Shown here: piece by piece, positions 47,615 through 55,562 of the stretch | Numbering within the stretch: position 1 is the stretch's first letter | How the letters are laid out: the number at the start of each line of letters is the position of its first letter | Assembly: GCF_000733295.1 (NCBI RefSeq) | Contig: NZ_JPMI01000006.1 | Location: forward strand, 1-64,000 | Direction of reading: 5' to 3' | From: Archangium violaceum Cb vi76 | Lineage (GTDB): Bacteria > Myxococcota > Myxococcia > Myxococcales > Myxococcaceae | DNA: 64,000 nucleotides | The notes under the pieces: generated by a model | Seen by the model: the letters and a program-made list of their open reading frames with translations, nothing else | Told to the model about the DNA's origin: nothing | Database searches by the model: none | Translations under genes and position numbers: made by a program

Positions 47615-49035
47615 GACTGCCCGCCGCCGTGGATCCGGTGCCGCCGCACGCGTGGGTGCTCGAGCAGGTGGGGGCGGGGGCTCGTGTGCTGCTGCTCGCA
47701 CGCGACGAGGTGCTGGTGGAGCGGCTGATGGCCGCCGGGTGTACCGTGCTCGAGCTGGAGGGGGCCTCGGCACCGGACCGCTCGCTGGCGGAACGGCTGG
47801 GCCGATTGGCGCCCACCCACGTGGTGTTGTCCGCGGAGGGTTCTCCGCCGGTCTTCGAGGAGACGCTGCGGACCGTGGCCGAGTCCGTGCCTTCCGCGAC
47901 GCTCCTGGTGGGCGCGCGCAACGCGGCCTCCTCGACGGCGCTCCTGGAGGTGCTCTCCGGCCACGCGCCCGAGGTACCCGCAACCACCGAGGCGTCCTTG
48001 ACGCGTTGCTTCTCCGCGCTCGGACTGAAGGTGCTGGAGCGGCGCGCGGTGTCCTGTCAGTCCCGGACGACACCACTCGCCGCCGGAACGGAGGCCGCGC
48101 TGAGGGGTCTCCTCTCGCAACTCTCCCCGGTGACCGGGGCCGATGTGTTGCTCTACGCGCTCGCTCCCTCCGGGGCTTCCGAGGAATCCGCCTCGCGCAC
48201 CCACGTCCCGGGGCTGCTCAGTGTGGTGCTGTGGGCCGGGGAGTCCCAGGCTCGCCCGCTGCTCGACGAGGCGCTTTTCTCGCTCGCGTGCCAGGAGCAG
48301 CAGCCGTTGGAGATCGTCCTCGTCGCTCCCTTCCGGGATGAAGCCGCGCGTGAGTTGCTGGAGCGCTACCAGGCCATCGGTGGCTACACGTTCGAGCTCG
48401 TCGAGGCGGAGGCCCGGGTCGCCTTCGCCGAGGGAATCCGTCGTGCCCGGGGTCAGTATCTGGCCTTCCTCGAATCGGCGTGCATCGTCTACCCGGACCA
48501 TTACGTGAAGCTCGTTCAGGCGCTACGGGACGGAGAGGCCGCCTGGGCGGTGTCGCGCGCGCGCCGGACGCCCCTCGAGGGACTGGAGCGGTTCGTGCCC
48601 CACAAGCGGCCACTGCCGCTCGGCGAGCATCTTGAGCCGGCGCACCTTCACCGCGAGCCGTCGCTGCTGTTCGCCCTGGTGGTGGAACGCTCGAGGCTGG
48701 GACCGTTTTCGCTGGAGCAGGCCGTGGAGCGTGCCTCCGAGCTGCCCCTGCGCCTCGCGGCGCTCTTCGAGCCCCTCTTCCTGGGCGGCATCGCCTCCTG
48801 CGAGCAACGCTTCACCGGCTCCGAAAAAGAAGGGCCGGCGGGACCTCTGCCGGAACTTCAGATGCTCACCTCGCTGAACATCTTGGAGGAGAGGGTGGAG
48901 AGGGCACGGGCTGATGGCGCGAGCGCGAAGGGTATGCGCCACCGCGTCATCGACGAGCTGAACAACCGCTTCCGCGAGCGCGTGCCGCGTTTGCATGGTG
49001 CGCTGAAGTCCCTGGCGGGGCGGCTGGTGCGGTGA
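47611..49035 (+). CDS. Two-part protein with degenerate GT2-like C-terminal domain
   Basis: A 474-residue protein. The first about 190 residues look like a Rossmann fold of the methyltransferase type (GAGARVLLLARDEVLVERL, APTHVVLSAEGSP). From about 195 a GT2-like domain begins (LSVVLWAGESQARPLLDEAL, EIVLVAPFRDE, AFAEGIRRARGQYLAFLESACIVYP) but the usual DxD is replaced by the ESAC segment, so catalysis is doubtful. It may be a regulatory or inactive partner in polysaccharide assembly. GTG start overlaps the previous stop. Confidence 0.7.
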   Translation: MRLPAAVDPVPPHAWVLEQVGAGARVLLLARDEVLVERLMAAGCTVLELEGASAPDRSLAERLGRLAPTHVVLSAEGSPPVFEETLRTVAESVPSATLLVGARNAASSTALLEVLSGHAPEVPATTEASLTRCFSALGLKVLERRAVSCQSRTTPLAAGTEAALRGLLSQLSPVTGADVLLYALAPSGASEESASRTHVPGLLSVVLWAGESQARPLLDEALFSLACQEQQPLEIVLVAPFRDEAARELLERYQAIGGYTFELVEAEARVAFAEGIRRARGQYLAFLESACIVYPDHYVKLVQALRDGEAAWAVSRARRTPLEGLERFVPHKRPLPLGEHLEPAHLHREPSLLFALVVERSRLGPFSLEQAVERASELPLRLAALFEPLFLGGIASCEQRFTGSEKEGPAGPLPELQMLTSLNILEERVERARADGASAKGMRHRVIDELNNRFRERVPRLHGALKSLAGRLVR

Positions 49036-49109
49036 GCCGCGCACGTCCAGCGAGGGCAGGCTGGACGCCATGGCCACCAAGGCCCCGTGCAAGGCCCCGT
49101 GTCATGCGC

Positions 49110-50027
49110 TCAGCCCGTTGAGGGCCCGGCGCTGGCGGGTCCGCGTTCCTCCGCGCCGCTCAGCAGCGAGGCGTCGTGGAGGAGCCGCTGGAAGAGCGCC
49201 GAGGCCTCGAAGGACTCGCGCACCTTCTGCCAGGCGCGCACGCGCACCGCGTGGAAGGAGCCGGGCCTCCGCACCAGCTCGTCCATCGCGCGCACCATGG
49301 CCTCTCCGCCGCGGACGAGGAATTCATCCTCGGGCTCCACGCACCAGTCGGAGGGGAAGGGCGTGTCGGTGATGAGCAGCAGGCCCCGCGAGAGCGCCAG
49401 CATCGGCAGCGGATCGTTCCGGCCGAGGGGCTCGTGGGTGCTGTAGAGCAGCACACCCGCGCCCTCCAGCCGCTCCAGGAGCGCGGAGGACTCCAGTCCC
49501 CGGGGGAGCGGCTCGATGTCCGCCCGTTCGCGAATCCGGTCCAGCACGGAGGTGGCGGGCGAGGCCCATTCGGGGACGAGGATGCGGGTCCGATGCAGCC
49601 GGGGGCCTTCGGTGAAGCGATGCGTGTCCACCGGCAGCGGGAGGGTCTGCAGCCAGGGGAGCGCGGCGAGCCCGGATGGCACGGGGGATTCCGGCCAGGT
49701 GAGCCAGCGGAACCCCGAGCCCCCCGGCCGCACGAGCGCCGACAGCTTCTCGAAGGTCTCGCCTCCGTCGAGAGGGACCGGGATGATGCCGATCTTCATC
49801 CCGGGGAGCCGCGCCACGACGCCCTGCGCGAGCCGCTGCGGCTCGAGGACGAGGCATGCCTCCGCGCCCCAGGTGCGCGCCTCGTCCGCCGCCGAGGCTC
49901 CATCCTCCTCGCCCAGGGCGAGGAACCGGAGCTCGGCCCAGTCGGCGGTGCGCGGAACGTGCGGCTCGAACATGGGCCGTCCGAGGATGGCCACCCTCAT
50001 CCCTGCCGATGGCGGGAGGACCTTCAT
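49110..50027 (-). CDS. Putative glycosyltransferase, GT1/4-like
   Basis: A 305-residue protein with a GT-B-like C-terminal half (VLLYSTHEPLGRNDPLPMLALSRG, then EDEFLVRGGEAMVRAM), in which a glutamate in SRG is at the donor-site position of GT4 enzymes. The N-terminal half is short and weakly Rossmann-like (MRVAILGRPMFEPH). ATG 50027 overlaps the stop of the upstream GT4 gene (ATGA), so both form a pair on the minus strand. The donor and acceptor are not known. Confidence 0.7.
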   Translation of the reverse strand: MKVLPPSAGMRVAILGRPMFEPHVPRTADWAELRFLALGEEDGASAADEARTWGAEACLVLEPQRLAQGVVARLPGMKIGIIPVPLDGGETFEKLSALVRPGGSGFRWLTWPESPVPSGLAALPWLQTLPLPVDTHRFTEGPRLHRTRILVPEWASPATSVLDRIRERADIEPLPRGLESSALLERLEGAGVLLYSTHEPLGRNDPLPMLALSRGLLLITDTPFPSDWCVEPEDEFLVRGGEAMVRAMDELVRRPGSFHAVRVRAWQKVRESFEASALFQRLLHDASLLSGAEERGPASAGPSTG

Positions 50028-51283
50028 TCCAGCCTCCGAGTGAAGAACGCACGCACGGACTGCTTGACGCCGTCCGGCACCAACCGCTTCAAGCCCTGGA
50101 GACCGGTGCTCCGCTTAAGCCTCCGGTAGCGATCGAGCAGCAGCCGTTCCCCGGGGCCGGCATCCAGCGCGACCTCCGTCACGTGCCGGACCTCGTCGAG
50201 CCAGTGCTCTTTGAGCGTCGCCACCGCCTCCAGCGCGGGGCGCAGGTGATCGTTGCGCAGGCCCTCGTGATGGAGCCGCCGCAGCTCGCCCTCTAGCAGC
50301 CCGATGCTGGCCTCCCAATCCGGGAAGGCGCGGGCGGTGCGCAGGGCCCCGGCCCTCAGGCGCTCGAGGTACGCGGGCGAGGCCGAGAGCACCCGTAGGT
50401 AGTTCGTGAGCCTCCGGCGGTCATGCGGTGGGAACAGGAGCGAGTTCTCTCCGTGCACCATGTACTCGTCGGAGCCCGTCACGGTGTACGTGATGGCGGT
50501 GCCTCCCTGTGAGAACATCTCCAGCGGCGGGCCGAACATGCCCTCGACGCGCGACAGTTTGAGGATCACGTCGTGGCGCTGGTACACGTGGCGGACGCGA
50601 TCGATGGGGAGGCGCTCGTACACCTGGACGGGTCTGCCGCCCACCACCGGCGTCTGGCCGCCGCCGCTCGAGGTGAGCCAGCCCACCTCGAAGTCCACGC
50701 GGCCGCGTGCCTCCTCGAGCAGCGCGAAGGTCTCGGCCACCCCCTTGAACTCGATGCCCCAGGGCCCCTCCACGAGCACCCGGAGCGGGCCCGTGCGCGG
50801 GGCGGGCGCCTCGACGCAGGGGAAGTGCTCGCGGCTCAGCCCGTTGCGCACGTAGAGCACCTGCCCCCCTGGTTGGACGGTGCGGATGAAGTCGGCCAGC
50901 CACCGCGCCTCGGTGACGAAGAGCAGCGGCAGCGAGTAGGTGATGCGGTTGAGGTGCTTGAGGTGGGCCTCCGCGTGGAAGCGCGACTCGAGGCTCTGGT
51001 TCAGGTAGCCGTAGACGGCGCTGTCCAGGCGCCACAGGTCGAACCAGGTGAGCCACCACGTGGCGAAGGCGAAGTCGAAGCGCTCCCGCGCCGCCTCCGT
51101 GAAGGACTGGAAGCGCAGCTCTGGCAGCCGCGGGTGCCACGGCGTCGGGGACAGGCGCACCGGTTGGTGGGTGACGAGCACCACCTCGTGGCCGAGCGCC
51201 TGCAACCGCCACGCGTACTCGATGATGACGTTGGCTCCGCCCGAGATGTTGCCGATGTCACCCGCCAGGAAGGCAATCTTCAT
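50024..51283 (-). CDS. GT4-family glycosyltransferase
   Basis: A 419-residue GT-B enzyme: N-terminal MKIAFLAGDIGNISGGANVI, acceptor-side helical stretch, and a C-terminal domain with VYERLPIDRVRHVYQRHDV, LSRVEGMFGPPLEMFSQGG (EX7E-type donor site) and VTGSDEYMVHGENSLLFPPHD. It adds a sugar to the polysaccharide or a lipid-linked intermediate. First gene of a short minus-strand pair within the cluster. Confidence 0.85.
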   Translation of the reverse strand: MKIAFLAGDIGNISGGANVIIEYAWRLQALGHEVVLVTHQPVRLSPTPWHPRLPELRFQSFTEAARERFDFAFATWWLTWFDLWRLDSAVYGYLNQSLESRFHAEAHLKHLNRITYSLPLLFVTEARWLADFIRTVQPGGQVLYVRNGLSREHFPCVEAPAPRTGPLRVLVEGPWGIEFKGVAETFALLEEARGRVDFEVGWLTSSGGGQTPVVGGRPVQVYERLPIDRVRHVYQRHDVILKLSRVEGMFGPPLEMFSQGGTAITYTVTGSDEYMVHGENSLLFPPHDRRRLTNYLRVLSASPAYLERLRAGALRTARAFPDWEASIGLLEGELRRLHHEGLRNDHLRPALEAVATLKEHWLDEVRHVTEVALDAGPGERLLLDRYRRLKRSTGLQGLKRLVPDGVKQSVRAFFTRRLE

Positions 51284-51560
51284 GGCTTCCTCCCAGCGGT
51301 CTGGAGACGCACTTGCTCCCCCGGGTGCTCGAAGGGGGAGCGCCGGGGCGGAGCGTGGCTCGGGTCTCTGCTCGGGTAGCTCAAGGCGCCTGCTCCCTTA
51401 CAACCCGGGTGCCACGCCGCACAAGTCCACCAGTGCGGCTGCCTCGCCCCGGCGGTGTGGGCGGAGTCGTGAACCCACGTTGGGAGGATTTCGGGTTTTT
51501 GACGCCTTCCCCTCGGCTCTGCTACCTAGCGGCGTCTTCACGCGCCATCGCGGGGGTTGC
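51284..51560. promoter_or_regulatory. Divergent intergenic region within the polysaccharide locus
   Basis: Non-coding gap between the minus GT4 gene and the plus aminotransferase. A partial promoter-like pair, TTGACG at 51499-51504 and TACCTA at 51523-51528, faces the aminotransferase, but the -10 is poor. No repeat or RNA structure was recognised. Confidence 0.3.
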
Positions 51561-52682
51561 ATGATTCCGTTCAACAAACCAGTCCATCTTGGCACCGAAC
51601 TCACCGCCATGGCCGAGGCCATCCTGAAGAATGGCCATGTCGCGGGCGGGGGACCCTTCGGCAAGCGTTGTGAGGAGATGCTGGAGCGGATGCTCGGGCT
51701 GCGCACCCTGCTGGTGACGTCCTGCACGCATGCCCTCGAGATGGCCGCGCTGCTGTTGGAGGTGGGGCCCGGCGACGAGTTCATCGTGCCGTCGTACACC
51801 TTCGTCTCCACGGCCAATGCCTTCGTGCTGCGCGGGGCCAGGCCCGTCTTCGCGGACGTGGACGCCCAGGGCAATCTCGACCTGGCGCATGTGGAGCGGC
51901 TGCTGGGGCCGCGCACCAAGGCCGTAGTGGTGGTCCACTACGCTGGCAACTCGTGTGACATGGAGGCCCTGCTGAAGCTGTGCGGCAAGGTTCCGGTGGT
52001 GGAGGACGCGGCGCAGGCCCTGGCGGCCAGCTTCGATGGCCGTCCGCTGGGCACCTTCGGCGTGTGCTCGGCTTTCAGCTTCCATGAGACGAAGAACATC
52101 GGTTGTGGCGAGGGCGGTGCGCTCACCTTGCGTGACCCGAACCTGATCGACCGCGCCGAGTACATGCGCGACAAGGGCACCAACCGCCGCAAGTTCCAGC
52201 ATGGCCTCGTGGACAAGTACACGTGGGTGGATGTCGGCTCCAGCTACGTGCTGTCGGACCTCAACGCGGCCTACCTCAGCACGCAGTTGGAGGCGCTGTC
52301 GCGCATCCAGGAACGCCGCCGGCAGATCTACTCGGCCTACGAGGAGGCGCTCACCGGGCCGGTGGAGCGTGTGGGCGGCTACGTCATCAAGGGCTCGCCC
52401 CGGAACACCGGCAACCAGCACCTGTTCGCCGTGGTCTTCCGCTCGCCCGAGCACCGCACGGGCTTCATCGCCCACATGCGCAAGCACGACATCATCGCGC
52501 CCTTCCATTACGTGGCCCTGCACCAGTCTCCCATGGGCCAGCGCTTCCATGACGGCTCCCAGCTGCCCGCCTCCGAGCGGTTGACCGGGTGCCTGGTGCG
52601 GCTGCCGCTGTTCTTCAACATGACCGATGCGGAGCTCTCCACGGTCATCGGGCGGGCGCAGGAGTTCCTCCGTGCCCTCTGA
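51561..52682 (+). CDS. wecE: dTDP-4-amino-4,6-dideoxygalactose transaminase (WecE/RffA-like)
   Basis: A 373-residue PLP-dependent sugar aminotransferase of the DegT/DnrJ/EryC1 group. It starts MIPFNKPVHLGTELTAMAEA, has PSYTFVSTANAFVLRGARPVF, HYAGNSCDM, VVEDAAQAL and SFHETKNIGCGEGGA with the PLP lysine, and VDKYTWVDVGSSYVLSDLNAAYL, all closely matching E. coli WecE. It converts dTDP-4-keto-6-deoxyglucose to dTDP-4-amino-4,6-dideoxygalactose. The dTDP-sugar precursor genes rmlA/rmlB are not in this window. A WecD-like gene follows downstream. Confidence 0.93.
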   Translation: MIPFNKPVHLGTELTAMAEAILKNGHVAGGGPFGKRCEEMLERMLGLRTLLVTSCTHALEMAALLLEVGPGDEFIVPSYTFVSTANAFVLRGARPVFADVDAQGNLDLAHVERLLGPRTKAVVVVHYAGNSCDMEALLKLCGKVPVVEDAAQALAASFDGRPLGTFGVCSAFSFHETKNIGCGEGGALTLRDPNLIDRAEYMRDKGTNRRKFQHGLVDKYTWVDVGSSYVLSDLNAAYLSTQLEALSRIQERRRQIYSAYEEALTGPVERVGGYVIKGSPRNTGNQHLFAVVFRSPEHRTGFIAHMRKHDIIAPFHYVALHQSPMGQRFHDGSQLPASERLTGCLVRLPLFFNMTDAELSTVIGRAQEFLRAL

Positions 52683-53667
52683 ACGGCTGCTGTCCGTCGT
52701 CATTCCGTGCTACCGCTCCCAGGGCTACCTGGAGAAGACCGTGTCGGAGTTGGTGGCGGCGCTCGAGCCCGAGGAAGCCTTCGAGATCATCCTCGTCAAC
52801 GACGGCTCTCCGGATGACGTCCAGGAGGTCATTGAGCGCCTGCATGCGAAGGATGCGCGCATCCGTTTCCTCGAGCTGGGCAGCAACCGTGGACAGCACG
52901 CGGCGACGCTCAAGGGCTTCGCCATCGCGCGGGGCGATGTCGTCATCACACTCGACGATGACGGGCAGAACCCTCCAGAGGCGGGGCTGGCCGTGGCCCG
53001 GGCGTTGCGCGGCAGCCGCCACGACGTGGTGTATGGCCGCTTCCAGACCACGGAGCAGAATCTGCCGCGCCGACTCGTCTCGCGGCTCAACCTGTGGCTC
53101 TTCAAGCACACCATGGGCAACCGTACGGGCATCCGGGTGACCAACGTGCGTGCGATCCGCGGAGACCTGGCCCGCATGCTGGGGCGGTCCGAGCAGATCT
53201 TCCCGTACATCGACTCGATGATCTTCCGCAGCACCCGCCGGGTGGGTGAGGTCACCGTGCCCCACAGGCGTCGCGACGCGGGGGAGTCCACGTATCGCCT
53301 CCGCGATCTGTTCCGGTTGTGGTTGTCGCACATGAGCACCCTGACGGTGCTTCCGTTGCAGCTCGCGACGTGGGGTTCTTTCTGCGCATCGCTGTTCGGC
53401 CTGTTGCTGGGAGTGGTTCAGGTCGTCCGCGCGCTGATGTTGAATCAGGCTCCTCCGGGCTGGCTCTCGCTCTTCTGTGTTCTGACGTTCCTCTTCAGCC
53501 TGCTCTTCGCCTTCCTGGGCATCATCAGCACCTACCTGGGGCGGATGTATGTCTCGCTCAATGCGCGCGGGCAGGACTGGCTCCGCTCCTCGGGTGGGCT
53601 AGGCCCGTCCTCGGATATCGGCGGAGGCGAACGGGCCTCGCGAGGTGGAGCGAGCCAGGCTGCTTGA
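52672..53667 (+). CDS. Polyprenyl-phosphate glycosyltransferase, DPM1/GtrB-like GT2
   Basis: A 331-residue GT2 enzyme: LSVVIPCYRSQGYLEKTVSE, ILVNDGSPDDV, DDDGQNPPE and a C-terminal pair of membrane helices (FCASLFGLLLGVVQVVRAL, LFSLLFAFLGIISTYLGRM). Such enzymes move a sugar from a nucleotide to undecaprenyl phosphate, as in GtrB. GTG 52672 has GGAG seven bases upstream and is preferred. It overlaps wecE by 11 bases. It may supply the GtrII-like enzyme at 55563 (inference). Confidence 0.88.
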   Translation: MPSERLLSVVIPCYRSQGYLEKTVSELVAALEPEEAFEIILVNDGSPDDVQEVIERLHAKDARIRFLELGSNRGQHAATLKGFAIARGDVVITLDDDGQNPPEAGLAVARALRGSRHDVVYGRFQTTEQNLPRRLVSRLNLWLFKHTMGNRTGIRVTNVRAIRGDLARMLGRSEQIFPYIDSMIFRSTRRVGEVTVPHRRRDAGESTYRLRDLFRLWLSHMSTLTVLPLQLATWGSFCASLFGLLLGVVQVVRALMLNQAPPGWLSLFCVLTFLFSLLFAFLGIISTYLGRMYVSLNARGQDWLRSSGGLGPSSDIGGGERASRGGASQAA

Positions 53668-53699
53668 GCGGTTGGGCGTAGAATCCGAGGTGGAGGCTC

Positions 53700-54610
53700 A
53701 TGTCCGGAGTTGACTCGTCAGAGGGGCGGGGCGATGTGCCGGAGGCGGAGTACGTCCTCGCGGATGGCGTCTTCCGGCCGCGCGAGCGGGTGCGACACCA
53801 GGAGGACACGTACGATTCGCGTGGGGTCGTGCTCCTCCGCCAGATGCAGTCGAGGCACTTCTGGTATCTCGGCCGGCGCCGTTTCCTGTGGCACGCCCTG
53901 CAACGGCACCTCGGGCGGGTGCCAGCGCGAAGCCCGGGGCCGCGGGCCATCGATCTGGGAGGCGGAGTGGGGGGCTGGGTGTCCTTCCTCGCGGAGCGGG
54001 ACCGCCCGGCATTCGGGGAGCTGGCCCTCGCGGATTCGTCACTGCATGCGCTCGAGACCGCCTCCACGCTGCTTCCGGCCTCGGTCTCGCGCTATCAGGT
54101 GGACCTCCAGCGGCTCGGTTGGCGGGACCGCTGGGAGCTGGTCTTCTTGCTGGATGTGCTGGAGCACATCCCCGATGACAGGGCCGCGTTGCGGCAAGTC
54201 CTTCAGGCCATGGCACCGGGGGGCTCGTTTTCATCACCACCCCCGCGCTCCAGCGATTCTGGTCCTGGAACGATGCCGTGGTGGGTCACCAGCGCCGCTA
54301 CACCCGCGAGGACCTGGAGCGGCTCGGGCACGAGCTGGGCTTCCGGGTGCTGGACACGCGTTATTTCATGTTCCTGCTCAGCCCACTGCTCGTCCTCGGC
54401 CGGTGGATGGGACAGCCAGACCTGTCCAAGTTGTCGCGGGACGAGCTCTGGGCCCTGGTGGAACGATCCCACCGCGTTCCGTCCCCCCCGGTGAACGCGC
54501 TGCTGCGGGCTGTCTTCAGCCTCGAGACGCCGCTGGGCCATCACGTTTTATTTCCCTGGGGGACTTCGGTCCTGGCCGTGCTGCAGAGGCCAGAGGGGTC
54601 CTCTCCATGA
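53700..54610 (+). pseudogene. Class I SAM methyltransferase, frame broken near 54218
   Basis: The first frame (from ATG 53700) encodes a methyltransferase N-terminus with RAIDLGGGVGGWVSFLAE, FLLDVLEHIPDD and VLQAMAPGG. After this, from the G6 run at 54218-54223, the coding sense moves to another frame that continues LVFITTPALQRFWSWND, VGHQRRYTREDLERLG, and RVLDTRYFMFLLSP to 54610. One extra G would restore a single protein of about 303 residues. As written, the first frame ends at 54494 with nonsense sequence. Likely a homopolymer read error or a real mutation. Sits between two polysaccharide genes. Confidence 0.8.
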
Positions 54611-54625
54611 ATCAGGTGCCGCACC

Positions 54626-55555
54626 GTGCCAACTGACAACCGTGAAGTGGGATGGATGGAGTGGCTGGAGGGCTGGGCATGTCTTCCAGTGCAGCCGGGG
54701 GGCTCCCGGCGTGAAGCCGCGGAGCGGCTCGTGCGCGACCTGGAACGGCGGCGCGAGGCGGGCCAGCTCGTCGAGGGGGAGGGGGGCGTCGTGGCCGTGC
54801 GCCGCGAGGCGTGGGACTGCGAGCGGCTGGGACTCGAGGCGGGAAAGCTGGAGTTGCTCCTCGCGCGCTCCGAGCAGGGCGGCCGTGAACTGCTCCTGCG
54901 AGCGGTGGAGAAGGCCAGGGAGCAGGGACTCGTCCACCTGACATGCCGTCTGGACAGCCGGGACTACACGGGCGCGGCGGCGCTCCAGGGGGCCGGCTTC
55001 TGTTTGAGGGACTTGCTGGTGACGCTGGCCGTGACGCGCCCGCGCGAGCCCTGGGCGTTCCCCGCTGGAGTGCGCCGCGCCACGGAGCAGGATGCGGAGC
55101 GGCTCGCGGAGCTCTCCGCCCGTTGCTTCAGCACCCCCGGCGACTCCTACAACCGCTATCTGAACGATCCCCACCTGCCTCGCGCCGGTGTCCGCGAGGT
55201 GTATGCCCACTGGGCACGCACGTCCATCGGCGGCCCGGCCGCGGACGTGACCTTCGTGGTGGAGGAGGAGGGCGAGCTGGCCGGCTTCCTGACGCTGAAC
55301 CTTCCCCGTGACGGCGTGGCGAAGGTGCCGCTCAACGCGGTGGATGCCCGCTGGCGCGGCCGTGGGTTGTACCTGGAGCTCGTCCGCGCCGCATTGGCCG
55401 AGTCCTGGCGGCATGGCGCGGAGCGCGTCGAGGTGGTCACCCAGCTGCAGCAACTCGCCGTCCAGCGGACGTGGTGGCGGTTGGGGGGCATCGCCCAGTC
55501 CTCCTCGATGACCTGGAGCCGGGCGCTCGGTCCGCGCGGAGGAGCGGGCGCGTAG
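54626..55555 (+). CDS. wecD: GNAT acetyltransferase, WecD-like dTDP-amino-sugar N-acetyltransferase
   Basis: A 309-residue GNAT protein. The C-terminal part resembles E. coli WecD: SYNRYLNDPHLPRAGVREVY, HWARTSIGG, RWRGRGLYLELVRAALA (acetyl-CoA loop) and ERVEVVTQLQQLAVQRTWW. WecD acetylates dTDP-4-amino-4,6-dideoxygalactose, the product of WecE, which is encoded three genes upstream; this fits a Fuc4NAc-type residue. The N-terminal 150 residues look like a second, degenerate half. GTG 54626. The symbol is by analogy. Confidence 0.7.
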   Translation: MPTDNREVGWMEWLEGWACLPVQPGGSRREAAERLVRDLERRREAGQLVEGEGGVVAVRREAWDCERLGLEAGKLELLLARSEQGGRELLLRAVEKAREQGLVHLTCRLDSRDYTGAAALQGAGFCLRDLLVTLAVTRPREPWAFPAGVRRATEQDAERLAELSARCFSTPGDSYNRYLNDPHLPRAGVREVYAHWARTSIGGPAADVTFVVEEEGELAGFLTLNLPRDGVAKVPLNAVDARWRGRGLYLELVRAALAESWRHGAERVEVVTQLQQLAVQRTWWRLGGIAQSSSMTWSRALGPRGGAGA

Positions 55556-55562
55556 GCGGTGA

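Noticed and set aside
54278-54610. A separate small gene starting at 54278
   Set aside because: Its sequence continues the methyltransferase fold from upstream in another frame; a frame break explains it better than an independent gene.
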